Notes under the pieces: generated by a model
Seen by the model: the letters and a program-made list of their open reading frames with translations, nothing else
Database searches by the model: none
Told to the model about the DNA's origin: nothing
From: Trichococcus sp. K1Tr
Lineage (GTDB): Bacteria; Bacillota; Bacilli; Lactobacillales; Aerococcaceae
NCBI RefSeq assembly: GCF_028309625.1
Contig: NZ_JAQMHR010000008.1
Coordinates: 1-64,000, forward strand
Reading direction: 5' to 3'
Length of the DNA: 64,000 nt
Translations under genes and position numbers: made by a program
Part shown: piece after piece, positions 42,465-52,374 of the stretch
How the letters are laid out: each line of letters opens with the position of its first letter
Position numbering within the stretch: the stretch's first letter is position 1

Positions 42465-43889
42465 CTATTTGATTAAGGCTACTTCAAGACCGACCAGTTT
42501 TGCCCAAGCCAGGATCTGATCTGTGCTCAAACTCAATGAAACGACAGTGTGGTGACCGCCGCCAGCTTCGATCCAAGCGCGGATTCCGTCATGGAAATTC
42601 GGTTTTACTTCCCAAAGGACGCGTGCGACAGGAAGGTTCGGAGCTGCCTCAGTCGGTTCAAAAGCAACAACTTCATTCACCAACAACTTGTAGTGCGTTC
42701 CGAAGTCAGCCATTGAAACGACAACGCCGTCCCCTGCTTTGCCGTCGAATACAAGGCGGGCAGGCTCTTCACGGTTCCCCATCGATAATGGTGCGATCAA
42801 GATTTTTGGTTTGTTGGCCGCCAGTCCTGGATCGACTTCCAACATATGCGACTGCAGAATCGCTTCTCTGCCTTCAGCCATTTCATACGTGTAGTCTTCC
42901 ATGAAGCCGGTGTCGATGTTGTGGGACATGATCTTCATCAAGCGGTCGATTGCTGCTGTTTTCCAGTCGCCTTCGCCTGCAAATCCGTAGCCTTCTGCCA
43001 TCAAACGTTGTACTGCGAGACCTGGTAATTGTTGCAGGCCATGCAGATCTTCAAAGTTTGAGGTAAAGGCAGTATAGCCGCCCGCTTCCAAGAAACGACG
43101 GATGCCGATTTCTTGACGCGCCTGCACTTTGACGTGCGCTTCCCATTTGCCTTGCTCATAATCGCCGTAGTCGAAATCATACAAATCTTTGTATTCATTG
43201 AACAAAGCATCGACTTCTTCGTCTGCGACCGCATCGACATAGTCCACTAGATCACGGATGCCGTAGTAATCGACTGTCCAGCCGAATTGGATTTGTGCTT
43301 CCACTTTGTCGCCTTCGGTCACGGCAACGTTACGCATGTTATCGCCGAAACGCGCCACTTTGATGGAGAAGCTTTCATTGTAGGCTACCGCAACGTCCAT
43401 CCATTCCGCGATTTGGGTTTGGACATTTTCACGTTCCCAATAGCCGACAACGACTTTGTTGTTCTTTTTCAGGCGCGCATTGATGAAGCCGTACTCGCGG
43501 TCGCCATGTGCCGCTTGGTTCAAGTTCATGAAATCCATATCAATTGTTGCCCATGGAATGCTTTCGTTGAATTGAGTTGCCAGATGCAGCAACGGTTTTT
43601 GCAACAATTTCGTGCCGCGGATCCACATTTTGGCTGGCGAGAAGGTATGCATCCAAGTGATCACACCTGCCACTTCATCACGGTAATTCACTTCTTTCAT
43701 GATCTTCGTGATCGTATCGGGCGTTACCGCCAATTCCTGCAGCACAAGCGGATAAGGCAGTTTGCCGCTGTTGTTCAGGCTTTCCACGATAACAGCCGCA
43801 TTGTTTTTAACTGTTTGTAAAGCTTCTTCACCATATAAATGTTGTGAACCGACTACGAACCAAAATTCTTTTTTTCCTACTTCTAACAT
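42465..43889 (-). CDS. araA: L-arabinose isomerase
   Basis: A 474-residue enzyme that interconverts L-arabinose and L-ribulose with Mn2+. The N-terminus [19 protein letters not shown], the central [16 protein letters not shown] and [21 protein letters not shown] match AraA; Glu and His metal ligands are expected in the later [15 protein letters not shown] and SHMLEVDP segments. The ATG at 43889 has GAGGAG upstream; the longer frame adds unrelated residues. It is the last gene of araB-araD-araA and ends before a strong terminator. Confidence 0.97.
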   Translation of the reverse strand: MLEVGKKEFWFVVGSQHLYGEEALQTVKNNAAVIVESLNNSGKLPYPLVLQELAVTPDTITKIMKEVNYRDEVAGVITWMHTFSPAKMWIRGTKLLQKPLLHLATQFNESIPWATIDMDFMNLNQAAHGDREYGFINARLKKNNKVVVGYWERENVQTQIAEWMDVAVAYNESFSIKVARFGDNMRNVAVTEGDKVEAQIQFGWTVDYYGIRDLVDYVDAVADEEVDALFNEYKDLYDFDYGDYEQGKWEAHVKVQARQEIGIRRFLEAGGYTAFTSNFEDLHGLQQLPGLAVQRLMAEGYGFAGEGDWKTAAIDRLMKIMSHNIDTGFMEDYTYEMAEGREAILQSHMLEVDPGLAANKPKILIAPLSMGNREEPARLVFDGKAGDGVVVSMADFGTHYKLLVNEVVAFEPTEAAPNLPVARVLWEVKPNFHDGIRAWIEAGGGHHTVVSLSLSTDQILAWAKLVGLEVALIK

Positions 43890-43902
43890 ATCTCCAGCTC
43901 CT

Positions 43903-44601
43903 CTATTTTTTCTGCCCGTAATAGGCGTTTTCTCCGTGTTTTCGCAAATAATGTTTATCCAGAATGCGTTGCGGCAGTTCTTCCGCGAAGGCATCCAATT
44001 GACGGGCGAACAGATTGGTTTTGCAGACCTCGTCCAATACGACCGCGTTCAGTACAGCACCCTTCGCATCGTTGGCCCAAGTGAAAGGCCCGTGCCCATG
44101 CAGCAATACGCCGGGAACTTCCATCGGTTTGATGCCGCGTTCGCGGAACGTTTCCACAATGGCGTTTCCCGTTTCTTCCTCGTAACCCCGATCGATTTCC
44201 GCTTGCGTCAGGAAACGCGCGCAGGGAACCGTGCCGTAGAAGGTATCGGCATGTGTCGTACCCATGGCCGGCACATCCAATCCAGCTTGCGCCCAAATCG
44301 TGGCCCAAGTCGAATGTGTGTGCACAACCGCGCCGATTTCCGGGAATTCTTTGTAGAGGACGGCATGCGTCGGCATGTCGGATGACGGGTTCAGATCCCC
44401 TTCGATGACGTTGCCGTCAAAGTCGCAGACAACCATATCGCTCGCTTTCATGTCGTCATAGCCGACACCGCTGGGCTTGATGACGAACAAGCCTTTTTCG
44501 CGGTCAACCGCACTGACGTTTCCCCAGGTGTATTTGATCAATCCCCGTTCCGGCAATTCCAGATTGGCTTGAAAAACTTCTTCTTTTAATTGTTCCAGCA
44601 A
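43903..44601 (-). CDS. araD: L-ribulose-5-phosphate 4-epimerase
   Basis: A 232-residue class II aldolase/epimerase that converts L-ribulose-5-phosphate to D-xylulose-5-phosphate, feeding the phosphoketolase. [36 protein letters not shown] with the zinc His pair, and [12 protein letters not shown] are diagnostic. The start is TTG at 44601 (TTG CTG GAA CAA) with AAGG 7 bases upstream. It lies 16 bases from araB and 13 bases from araA, inside one operon. Confidence 0.96.
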   Translation of the reverse strand: MLEQLKEEVFQANLELPERGLIKYTWGNVSAVDREKGLFVIKPSGVGYDDMKASDMVVCDFDGNVIEGDLNPSSDMPTHAVLYKEFPEIGAVVHTHSTWATIWAQAGLDVPAMGTTHADTFYGTVPCARFLTQAEIDRGYEEETGNAIVETFRERGIKPMEVPGVLLHGHGPFTWANDAKGAVLNAVVLDEVCKTNLFARQLDAFAEELPQRILDKHYLRKHGENAYYGQKK

Positions 44602-44617
44602 GATGTTTCCTTCCCTT

Positions 44618-46228
44618 CTATCTCAAACTCAAATGCGTGACTGCAGCTTGTTCGATCGCCAGCCCTTTTTGGTAACGTTCGATGAAAGTTCCGAAACCTT
44701 CTACATCGCGCGCATCTGGAGCGATCGTGACGCCTTCATCGGCACCGAATACTTTCTTGTCCAAAAATGCATCCAAAGTCTCTGATGTCTCCTTGCGATC
44801 GGCGTAGGCAGCCAGCAATGCGATGCCCCATGCACCGCCTTCTCCGGCTGTTTCCATTACCGTAACCGGTGCGTCCATGACGGCAGCCAATACTTTCTGG
44901 CCGACCTCAGGGGTTTTGAAGATACCGCCGTGGCCGACGATCTTGTCGATTGCAACATGTTCCTGCTTCAGGATATTCATGCCGATCTTCATCGCTCCGA
45001 AAGCGGTGAAGAGATGCACGCGCATGAAGTTGGCCAAGTTGAAGTTGCTTTCCGGTGTGCGGACAAACAACGGCCGACCTTCCGCCATATGAGTGATATT
45101 CTCGCCCGAGTAGTAACCGTAGGAAAGCAAACCGCCGCAATCGGCATCGCCTTCAAGGGCTTTATTGAATAAAGTGGCGAACAATTTTTCCGTATCGATT
45201 GCGAAACCGGCAGCTTCGCTGAATTCCCGAAAAAGCTTGACCCAGGCGTTGATATCGGATGAACAGTTATTGGTATGGACCATCGCGACCAGGCTTCCTG
45301 CCGGTGTCGTCACGAGATCGATTTCCGGATGCACTTCATTCAAGTCCTGCTCCAATACGATCATCGCAAATGCCGAAGTCCCTGCGGATACATTTCCGGT
45401 TCGCTCCGCCACGCTGTTCGTGGCGACCATGCCGGTCCCGGCGTCCCCTTCCGGCGCACATAACGGGATGCCCGCTTCGAGTGTGCCTGTCGGATCAAGC
45501 AGTTTGGCCCCCACTTCCGTCAGATTCCCGGCTGCGTCCCCTGCCAACAGTACTTCCGGCAGCAGATCCGCCAATTTCCAAGTCGCGCCTTTTTCTGCGA
45601 CCAATGCATCGAACTGACCAATCATCCGTTCGTCGTAATTTTTCTTCTCGACATCGATCGGGAACATCCCGGATGCGTCGCCGATTCCCAAAACTTTCTT
45701 GCCTGTCAGTTGCCAATGGATGTAGCCTGCCAAAGTCGTAAAGAAAGCGACTTCATTTGTATGTTCTTCCTTATTCAAAACCGCTTGATACAGGTGAGCA
45801 ATGCTCCAGCGTTGCGGGATATTGTATTTGAACAGTGCGGTCAATTCCTTTTCGGCATCAGCTGTAGTGGCGTTGCGCCAAGTCCGGAACGGCACCAATA
45901 ACTCATTTTCCTGATTGAACGCCATGTAGCCGTGCATCATCGCACTGAAACCGATCGATCCGACTGCGGTCAAGGTCACGCCGTATTTCTCTTTGACCTC
46001 GCGTGTCAGTTCTGCATAACTTGTTTGAAGCCCTTCCCAAATCTGGTCCAACGAATATGTCCAGATGCCGTCCATTAGCTGATTTTCCCATTCGTAGCTG
46101 CCGGATGCGATCGGAGCGAAGCGGGAGTCGATCAGCACCGCCTTGATGCGGGTGGAGCCGAATTCGATTCCGATGCTCGTCTGCCGCGATTCGATATCAG
46201 TGACTATCGCTTGTAACTTCTCAGTCAA
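44618..46228 (-). CDS. araB: Ribulokinase
   Basis: A 536-residue FGGY-family kinase that phosphorylates L-ribulose. The N-terminal ATPase-fold motif [48 protein letters not shown], and the C-terminal [15 protein letters not shown] and [15 protein letters not shown] motifs are typical of the Gram-positive type. The start is TTG at 46228 with AGGAGG 7 bases upstream. It is the first gene of araBDA, behind a promoter whose spacer holds an AraR-type box. Confidence 0.95.
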   Translation of the reverse strand: MTEKLQAIVTDIESRQTSIGIEFGSTRIKAVLIDSRFAPIASGSYEWENQLMDGIWTYSLDQIWEGLQTSYAELTREVKEKYGVTLTAVGSIGFSAMMHGYMAFNQENELLVPFRTWRNATTADAEKELTALFKYNIPQRWSIAHLYQAVLNKEEHTNEVAFFTTLAGYIHWQLTGKKVLGIGDASGMFPIDVEKKNYDERMIGQFDALVAEKGATWKLADLLPEVLLAGDAAGNLTEVGAKLLDPTGTLEAGIPLCAPEGDAGTGMVATNSVAERTGNVSAGTSAFAMIVLEQDLNEVHPEIDLVTTPAGSLVAMVHTNNCSSDINAWVKLFREFSEAAGFAIDTEKLFATLFNKALEGDADCGGLLSYGYYSGENITHMAEGRPLFVRTPESNFNLANFMRVHLFTAFGAMKIGMNILKQEHVAIDKIVGHGGIFKTPEVGQKVLAAVMDAPVTVMETAGEGGAWGIALLAAYADRKETSETLDAFLDKKVFGADEGVTIAPDARDVEGFGTFIERYQKGLAIEQAAVTHLSLR

Positions 46229-46287
46229 AATATTTCCTCCTTTTTGCGGTACACCCTTTTCGGATGCTGTCCGTTCTTCTTAGGCAT

Positions 46288-46346
46288 ATTATATTCCATA
46301 TGTCCGTACATGTAAAGAGATAAATTGAATATTTGTCCGAACACAA
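46288..46346 (-). promoter_or_regulatory. araB promoter with two AraR boxes
   Basis: On the minus strand TTTACA (46316-46311) and TATAAT (46293-46288) are 17 bases apart. An AraR-type box ATATGTCCGTACATGT (46298-46313) fills the spacer, and a second, ATTTGTCCGAACACAA (46331-46346), lies 33 bases upstream centre to centre. Both fit the Bacillus AraR operator ATTTGTNCGTACAAAT with few changes. Confidence 0.85.
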
Positions 46347-46437
46347 AAAACAATGAGTTGGCGGTTGCCTGTCCCTTATGCATCGCTCGCTTCCCAATCG
46401 CAGCCCTAAAATCTACCTAAAAACCTGATGCAGCAAC

Positions 46438-46468
46438 AAAAAGAAGCCATCCCGATTCAGGGATAGCT
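46438..46468 (-). terminator. Terminator of araR
   Basis: AGCCATCCC (46445-46453) pairs with GGGATAGCT (46460-46468), with a T-rich tail on the minus strand. Confidence 0.75.
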
Positions 46469-46479
46469 CCGTTTTTCAG

Positions 46480-47556
46480 TTATTGGATCCGTTTGACCGA
46501 ATCGCGGATGATCAGTTCCGGCTCGAATATTTTATTGCCTGTCACTTCTTGCTGTACGGCCAGCATGATCCACTCGGCAGCTGCCGCTCCCAATTCTTCT
46601 TTGGGATGGGAAAGGGTCGTCAGCTTGACGCTGCCTGCCGTGCTCAAGAACGAGTCATCATTGCCGACCACCGAATAATCTTCCGGAACCCGTTTGCCCA
46701 TGTCAGCAAGCGCTTGGATCAAGCCCTGCGCCACTTCATCGTTGTAGCAGACGATGCCGGTGACTTCCTGATCGCTCGCCAGCTTCTCACGAATCGTCTG
46801 GAACACTTGCCCTTTGGTTTCGGTCGTGTACGTATACACATTTTTCGGATCGAAATTTGTACGCATCTCTTCATGGGCTTTGATGAAGCCTTTCATCCGG
46901 TACTTCCCTTGCAGGTCGTCGATCTTCGTGATCAGCGCCAAATGCTGATGGCCCTGCTCGAATAGATGTTTCGTGGCAAGGTAGCCCGCTCTCGTGTCAT
47001 TGACGCAAATGAATGGGACCGAAAGTTCTTCATAGTAGGCATTGATCATGACGACCGGTATGCCGCGTTCCTTGAAGGAAAGGTAATAAGCCAAATTCGG
47101 ATTGTATTGGTTACTTTTTGTCGGTTCCACGATCAGCCCCGAAACACCTTGGCTGAGCATCTGTTCCAGACACTCCCGCTCCTGATCGACGTCGTTGTTC
47201 GTGCTCGCCAGCAGCAAAGAGTAGCCATTCTCCCGCAACTTCTGCTCGATGCCGCGGATGATCGATGGGAAAATATAGTCCGACAGATAAGTCGTGATGA
47301 CGCCGATCGTCTTGCTGGAAGACACCCCGTCACCACGCCTCTGATATGTATCGTCGACATAGGTCCCGGAACCTTTTTCCTTACGCAGAAAACCTTCATT
47401 CACCAGCAAGGCGATCGCTTCCCGGACGGTATGGCGGCTGACCCCATAATCCTTCTGCAGCTGCAGTTCAGGCGGAATGACTTTGCCTACCACAAATTCG
47501 TTCGAAAGTATTTTTGAGCGTATCTCATCGGCAATCACCTGGTATTTTGTTTTCAT
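46480..47556 (-). CDS. araR: Arabinose operon repressor AraR (GntR-LacI type)
   Basis: A 358-residue chimeric regulator. An N-terminal GntR-type winged helix (YQVIADEIRSKILSNE, LQKDYGVSRHTVREAIALLV, FLRKEKGSGTYV) is joined to a LacI/GalR-type sugar-binding domain (IGVITTYLSDYIFPSIIRGIEQ, VTGIVCYNDEVAQGLIQAL, DYSVVGNDDSFLSTA). This fusion is diagnostic of AraR, which releases DNA on binding L-arabinose. ATG at 47556 follows GGGAG at 8 bases. Its own promoter carries a box, so it is autoregulated. Confidence 0.95.
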   Translation of the reverse strand: MKTKYQVIADEIRSKILSNEFVVGKVIPPELQLQKDYGVSRHTVREAIALLVNEGFLRKEKGSGTYVDDTYQRRGDGVSSSKTIGVITTYLSDYIFPSIIRGIEQKLRENGYSLLLASTNNDVDQERECLEQMLSQGVSGLIVEPTKSNQYNPNLAYYLSFKERGIPVVMINAYYEELSVPFICVNDTRAGYLATKHLFEQGHQHLALITKIDDLQGKYRMKGFIKAHEEMRTNFDPKNVYTYTTETKGQVFQTIREKLASDQEVTGIVCYNDEVAQGLIQALADMGKRVPEDYSVVGNDDSFLSTAGSVKLTTLSHPKEELGAAAAEWIMLAVQQEVTGNKIFEPELIIRDSVKRIQ

Positions 47557-47574
47557 GGCATGCTCTCCCTCTGT

Positions 47575-47619
47575 ATATGTCCGTACAAATAGTATAGTAA
47601 ACCAACCGGAAAAATACAA
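47575..47619 (-). promoter_or_regulatory. araR promoter with AraR box
   Basis: On the minus strand TTGTAT (47619-47614) and TATACT (47596-47591) are 17 bases apart. The palindrome ATATGTCCGTACAAAT (47575-47590) follows the -10 box directly and covers the expected start site, giving autorepression. Confidence 0.85.
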
Positions 47620-47642
47620 GTGCACGTTGACGAATTCTATGC

Positions 47643-47681
47643 AAAAACCGGACTTCCTGTTTGATATCTCAGGAAATCCGG
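47643..47681 (-). terminator. Terminator of the gldA-ald operon
   Basis: CCGGACTTCCTG (47648-47659) pairs with CAGGAAATCCGG (47670-47681), with an A-run at 47643-47647 serving as the minus-strand T-tail. Confidence 0.8.
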
Positions 47682-47687
47682 CGCCTT

Positions 47688-48800
47688 TTACAACAAAGTT
47701 TCGATTGGAGTATAGACTGCGCCGATCGATTCGGCGACATCTTTGTTCGTCAGTTTGCCTCTGTGCACGTTGAATCCGGTCAGGATGGTCGGATTTTTTG
47801 CCGCCGCTTGCCGCGCACCTTGATTCGCGATTTCCACTGCATAAGGCAACGTGACATTCGTCAACGCGATCGTGGCTGTGCGCGGAACGGCGCCCGGCAT
47901 ATTCGGCACCGCATAATGCAGGATGCCATGCCGTTCATAAACCGGATCATCGTGCGTGGTCGTGCGGTCTTCGGTTTCAAAGATGCCGCCCTGATCCACG
48001 GCGATGTCGACGATCACGGAACCCGGCTGCATGCTTTTGACCATCTCCTCGGTCACTAACGTCGGCGCTTTCCGGCCGGGAATCAGGACAGCCCCGACGA
48101 CGACGTCGGCATCCTTGATGGCATGGGCAATGTTCCACTCGTTCGATAGCAAGGTAATGACCGCGTTCCCGTACAAATTCTCGATTTCCGTCAAGATCTC
48201 CGGTCTGACGTCCAGAATCGTGCAATGGGCGCCGAGTCCCAATGCGATCTGTAAGGCATTGCGCCCGGCCACACCGCCGCCGATGATGACGACTTTCCCG
48301 TTCGCTACACCCGGAACGCCGCTCAGCAAAACACCTTTGCCGCCGTATGGTTTTTCCAGGAACTGCGCGCCGATCTGGACGGAAAGGCGGCCCGCGATGA
48401 CGCTCATCGGTGTGAGCAACGGCAAATCACCTTTTTTGCCGACCATCGTTTCGTAGCCGATTGCGGTCATGCCCGCTTGCAGCATCGCCTCCGTCAGCTC
48501 CGGTGCGGCCGCCAAGTGCAGATAGGTAAACAGAATCAGGTCCTCGCGGAGGTATGGGTACTCCGATTCCAAAGGCTCCTTCACTTTGATGATCAGTTCG
48601 GCGGCCCAGACTTTGGCTGCGTCTTCCAACACCGTCGCCCCTGCCTTTTCGTACTGTCTGTCTTCGAATCCCGATCCGACACCGCAGCCGGATTGGACCC
48701 AGACTTGATGGCCGTTCTGGACCAGCAGTTGCACGCCTGCAGGCACCACACCCACCCGGTTTTCGTTATTTTTGATTTCCTTCGGCACTCCGATGATCAT
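47688..48800 (-). CDS. ald: Alanine dehydrogenase
   Basis: A 370-residue NAD-dependent enzyme that interconverts L-alanine and pyruvate plus ammonia. [17 protein letters not shown] at the start, the Rossmann motif [21 protein letters not shown], and [18 protein letters not shown] near the end are hallmarks. ATG at 48800 was preferred over 48809 because the family begins with that Met and AAGGA is well spaced. It lies 5 bases downstream of the glycerol dehydrogenase gene, an unusual pairing that may balance NADH. Confidence 0.95.
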   Translation of the reverse strand: MIIGVPKEIKNNENRVGVVPAGVQLLVQNGHQVWVQSGCGVGSGFEDRQYEKAGATVLEDAAKVWAAELIIKVKEPLESEYPYLREDLILFTYLHLAAAPELTEAMLQAGMTAIGYETMVGKKGDLPLLTPMSVIAGRLSVQIGAQFLEKPYGGKGVLLSGVPGVANGKVVIIGGGVAGRNALQIALGLGAHCTILDVRPEILTEIENLYGNAVITLLSNEWNIAHAIKDADVVVGAVLIPGRKAPTLVTEEMVKSMQPGSVIVDIAVDQGGIFETEDRTTTHDDPVYERHGILHYAVPNMPGAVPRTATIALTNVTLPYAVEIANQGARQAAAKNPTILTGFNVHRGKLTNKDVAESIGAVYTPIETLL

Positions 48801-48805
48801 ACCGA

Positions 48806-49894
48806 TCATTCCTTTCCGACAAGTCCGTCCACCGCCAAAATGGCGTCGGCGACTTGCTCAGCCGTTATGTTTTTGCTTAGATTTTTCATGGTGTTGCTCT
48901 GGGATACTGCAAGTTTTCCGACTTTAACGAGCTCTTCATGCGTGGCTCCGGTCAGATGCATCTCGGCTAGAGTCGTCGGCATGCCGATTGCCGCCAGGAA
49001 ACGACTGTATTTTTGGAAGTCTGCAAGAGGGCGCTCTTCAAGTACGAGTTGAACCAATAAGCAAAAGCCGACTATTTCCCCATGCGTCAGGCGATGGACC
49101 TCGCCTTTGATGGCGGTGAAGCCATTATGGATGGCATGTGCGGCCGCCAAGCCACCGTTTTCAAAGCCCAGTCCCGACAGCAGCGTATTCGCCTCGACAA
49201 TCGCCTCGACAGCCGGCGTCACCAATCCTTTTTGGACATCAGTGAACGCGCTGAGTCCGTCACGGAACAAGGTTTCTTCGCAGGCCTTCGCAATGGCGGT
49301 GCCGGCGATGGTAGGCAATCCTCCTGCCAACGTATTCTCCCCGGAGGCTTTCGTTGCCAACGCTTCTGCACAGGTTGCCAAGGCATCCGCCATCCCGCTT
49401 GCGAAGAATCGGATCGGCGCTTGGATGACGATTTGCGTATCAACAAGCACCAGATCAGGGTTCTTCGCATAGAAACGGTAATGATCGAACAGCCCGTCCT
49501 GCGTGTAGAGCACCGATATCGCGCTGGTCGGTGCATCCGTGGATACGGTGGTGGGGACAATCACGACCGGCAATTCGCATGCAGCTGCAATGCCTTTCGC
49601 AACGTCGATGATTTTGCCGCCTCCGAGGCCGATGATGACGTCCGCCGTCGCATCGGCGACCTCGTCAGCCAAACGGACCATTGCTTCCAGCGAGGCTTCG
49701 CCAGTGAATGCTTCATAATGATAGGGAAAACCCTCCAGAGCCCGTTCCACTTTTTCCTGGAGCAAGCCCCAAACGAAATCATCCGTAAGCAGGAATGCCT
49801 TTTTTCCGTAGACAGCCGCTTCCTTCCCCAATGCGTCTATAGCACCTACTCCTTGAATATACCGGCTAGGCGACCGAAAAACATGATAAGCCAT
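48806..49894 (-). CDS. gldA: Glycerol dehydrogenase
   Basis: A 362-residue zinc-dependent enzyme of the iron-containing/glycerol dehydrogenase family, which oxidises glycerol to dihydroxyacetone with NAD. The NAD motif [34 protein letters not shown] and the zinc ligands in [13 protein letters not shown] (Asp), AAHAIHNGF (His) and [10 protein letters not shown] (His) are all present. It opens a two-gene operon with ald. GGGG precedes the ATG. The true alcohol substrate may be a related diol. Confidence 0.94.
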   Translation of the reverse strand: MAYHVFRSPSRYIQGVGAIDALGKEAAVYGKKAFLLTDDFVWGLLQEKVERALEGFPYHYEAFTGEASLEAMVRLADEVADATADVIIGLGGGKIIDVAKGIAAACELPVVIVPTTVSTDAPTSAISVLYTQDGLFDHYRFYAKNPDLVLVDTQIVIQAPIRFFASGMADALATCAEALATKASGENTLAGGLPTIAGTAIAKACEETLFRDGLSAFTDVQKGLVTPAVEAIVEANTLLSGLGFENGGLAAAHAIHNGFTAIKGEVHRLTHGEIVGFCLLVQLVLEERPLADFQKYSRFLAAIGMPTTLAEMHLTGATHEELVKVGKLAVSQSNTMKNLSKNITAEQVADAILAVDGLVGKE

Positions 49895-49974
49895 ATGTGC
49901 GCCCCTTTTCCATTTGTGATTTATTTATTATGTATTTATTTTACCACAGCTATTCTTATATTTTCCTGTTCCAC

Positions 49975-50010
49975 AAAAAATCCTTCGGAGCTCTTATGCT
50001 TCCGAAGGAT
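49975..50010 (-). terminator. Terminator of the flotillin operon
   Basis: ATCCTTCGGA (49980-49989) pairs with TCCGAAGGAT (50001-50010), with an A-run to the left that forms the minus-strand T-tail. Confidence 0.85.
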
Positions 50011-50060
50011 TCTGATTTTATGCGTATTCTGTTTGCAAAGTTTTACCTGTATGCCTGCTT

Positions 50061-51575
50061 TTAAGAAACGGCTGTTTCTGTTTCCGGTTCTTTATTGGCT
50101 TCCGATGGACTGATTGCCTTATCTGCTGAAATTTCAGCTGCCATTGTCTCATTGATCACACCCAATTTACTGCCGATATTTTTGTTTCCGACGAACGATT
50201 CGATCAACGCCGTCACATCCAAGCCGGTCGTTTCTTTGAGACCTTCCTGAGTGGCAGCCAGGACTTGGCTGGCATAATTGGCTACTTTGGCAGCGCCTTG
50301 GCTGCCGTTGCCGCCATCGATTACCGTGATTCTGTCGATATTGGAAATAGGCTCAGCGGCAGCGCGCACGATATCCGGATATTTTTCGATCAGCATCGTC
50401 AAGATGGCCGCTTCCCCGTATTGTTTCAATGCGTTCGCTAAAGCTTCCTTCGCTTTCGCTTCGGCTTCCCCGATCGCAAGGATGCTGGCGGATTCCGCCA
50501 AACCGTTCAGCTCTTTCTCCTTGGCCCGCGCTTCGGATTCCCAGATCGCTTTTTGTTTGTCGGCAGCCGCCTTTGTTTCGATGGCATACCGCTCTGCATC
50601 GGCTTTCTTACGCACTTCTGCATCATATTGTTTTTCTCTCCGGACGATTTCTTTCTCTTCCAGTTCGATTTGTTTCACACGTTCCGTGATTTCGACGTTC
50701 ATTTCTTTTTCTTTCAACAAGATATCCAGCTGCGCTTTTTCCAAAGCATAGGCATTATCGGCTTTCGCTTTGGCGACGTCCTGTTCTTGGCGGAATGCAG
50801 CCAGCTTCAATTCTTTTTGTTTATTCGATTCCGCGATTTGGGTCTCTCTCAAAATTTCGGCTTGTTGCGATTCTTGTTCCGCTTGGGCACGCTTGATGCG
50901 CGTTTCCTTATCGGCTTCTGCCTGAGCGATATACGCATCCCGTTTGACTTGGGCGATACGCGGTTGCCCAAGGGCATCCAGATAACCATTTTCATCCGTC
51001 ACTTCCTTCACAGTGAAAGAGACGATGACCAAGCCCATCTTCGCAAGGTCCACACTGGCGACCGCTTGCACTTCTTGTGAGAACTTATCGCGGTTCTTAT
51101 AGATTTCCTCGACCGTCATGGAACCCAGAATGGAACGCAAATGGCCCTCCAAAACCTCACGAGCTTCATTCTCCAGATCCTCTGTCGGCTTGCTCAAATA
51201 TTGCTCTGCCGCGGTGGCAATTTCTTCCACTGTGGAACCGACCTTGATGATGACTGTTCCATCCGCAGAGACGGGGACCCCTTCCTCCGTATAGACAGCC
51301 GGCGTGCTGACTTCCAACTTGCTCGACAAGAGCGACAATTCCTTGGCTGTCTGAAATACTGGGATGACAAAAGTACCGCCGCCGCGGACAACTTTCATCG
51401 TGTTGCCTGTCGCTTTATCGATATAAGTATTTTTTCTGCCAAGAAAACTCCCGCTGACGATCAGCGCCTTATCCGGTGAAGCTGTCTTGTATCGCCCTAT
51501 GAAAATTATCAAGGCAACCACCAGTAAAATCACTAAGATACCGATACCCATAAACTGATCCAAAAAATTCGTCAT
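50061..51575 (-). CDS. floT: Flotillin-like membrane scaffold protein
   Basis: A 504-residue protein of the flotillin (YuaG/FloT) family. A single N-terminal membrane segment (IGILVILLVVALIIFIG) is followed by a PHB/SPFH domain, then a long coiled coil rich in Ala, Glu and Lys with repeated EA motifs (about residues 220-370), then a variable C-terminus. It organises functional membrane microdomains and helps cell-wall and signalling proteins assemble. It starts directly after the NfeD-like gene stop and is translated with it. Confidence 0.95.
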   Translation of the reverse strand: MTNFLDQFMGIGILVILLVVALIIFIGRYKTASPDKALIVSGSFLGRKNTYIDKATGNTMKVVRGGGTFVIPVFQTAKELSLLSSKLEVSTPAVYTEEGVPVSADGTVIIKVGSTVEEIATAAEQYLSKPTEDLENEAREVLEGHLRSILGSMTVEEIYKNRDKFSQEVQAVASVDLAKMGLVIVSFTVKEVTDENGYLDALGQPRIAQVKRDAYIAQAEADKETRIKRAQAEQESQQAEILRETQIAESNKQKELKLAAFRQEQDVAKAKADNAYALEKAQLDILLKEKEMNVEITERVKQIELEEKEIVRREKQYDAEVRKKADAERYAIETKAAADKQKAIWESEARAKEKELNGLAESASILAIGEAEAKAKEALANALKQYGEAAILTMLIEKYPDIVRAAAEPISNIDRITVIDGGNGSQGAAKVANYASQVLAATQEGLKETTGLDVTALIESFVGNKNIGSKLGVINETMAAEISADKAISPSEANKEPETETAVS

Positions 51576-52160
51576 TTATTTCCCACCTTTATATTTTTTT
51601 TGATTCCATGTAGCAGGCTCATCCACCAAATCGTGGACAGCATTTTTGTACGGTGTGACATAGGCGATGTTATCCCGAATTTCAATGATCAACACCGTTT
51701 CCCCGCTGGCGATGTTCAACACATCCGCCGTATCAGAACAGGCATAGATAAGCGCCATTCTGTTCATTTTACCGAATCCGGTCGATACGATGATTTCCCC
51801 GATCGTTTTCTGCCCGATCGGCACAGTCACCGTCGCTTCTTTGCCTTCCAAATCTTTTGAACTCGTGATGGTGCTGTTTTCTGCCCGTTTCAATAAGGGC
51901 AGTACAAAGAAAATTTTGAAGGCGATGATGAGGGCTGAAACAACCAGAAAAACCGATGCGAACAAACCAAATGACCAGCCATCCGATTTTTGCAGCGCAT
52001 TGACGAGCAGGCTCGTCATTAAAATACCCAGGAAAAAGTCAGTGATGTCGTAGAATCCCACAGACAAAATATCATTGAGCGGGAATGTCAGGACAGTGCC
52101 GGCCACACCAATGATGAACAGCAATTCCAACGGCTCAATCGTTTGGAAAAGTGTAATCAT
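51576..52160 (-). CDS. NfeD-like membrane protein (YuaF type)
   Basis: A 194-residue protein with about three membrane helices (LLFIIGVAGTVLTFPL, ITDFFLGILMTSLLVNAL, LFASVFLVVSALIIAFKIFFVL). A soluble C-terminal OB-fold follows (LEGKEATVTVPIGQKTIGEIIV, GETVLIIEIRDNIAYVTPYK). It belongs to the NfeD family that pairs with flotillins, here encoded by the next gene. GGAGG lies about 10 bases upstream. A third gene, the yuaI of Bacillus, is absent. Confidence 0.9.
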   Translation of the reverse strand: MITLFQTIEPLELLFIIGVAGTVLTFPLNDILSVGFYDITDFFLGILMTSLLVNALQKSDGWSFGLFASVFLVVSALIIAFKIFFVLPLLKRAENSTITSSKDLEGKEATVTVPIGQKTIGEIIVSTGFGKMNRMALIYACSDTADVLNIASGETVLIIEIRDNIAYVTPYKNAVHDLVDEPATWNQKKYKGGK

Positions 52161-52296
52161 ATTTCATCATCCTCCTTTCAGCCAAAAATTTGTAATAAAA
52201 ATGAGCCGCATACATGTTCATTATCGAACAAACGTAGCCTGAAGTAAAGCCAGAACCCTTTTGGCCTTTTCGGCTCAGCCATAGCCGGAAACCACC

Positions 52297-52331
52297 AAAA
52301 GAGGCCCAGGATCATCGATCCGGCCTCTTTT
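52297..52331 (-). terminator. Terminator of the arabinanase gene
   Basis: AAAAGAGGCC (52297-52306) pairs with GGCCTCTTTT (52322-52331). The long stem with A/T ends fits an intrinsic terminator in either direction. Confidence 0.8.
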
Positions 52332-52374
52332 ACGTTCCAGTTCAAGGGAAAAATTACTTTTCCTTTTGGATAAT

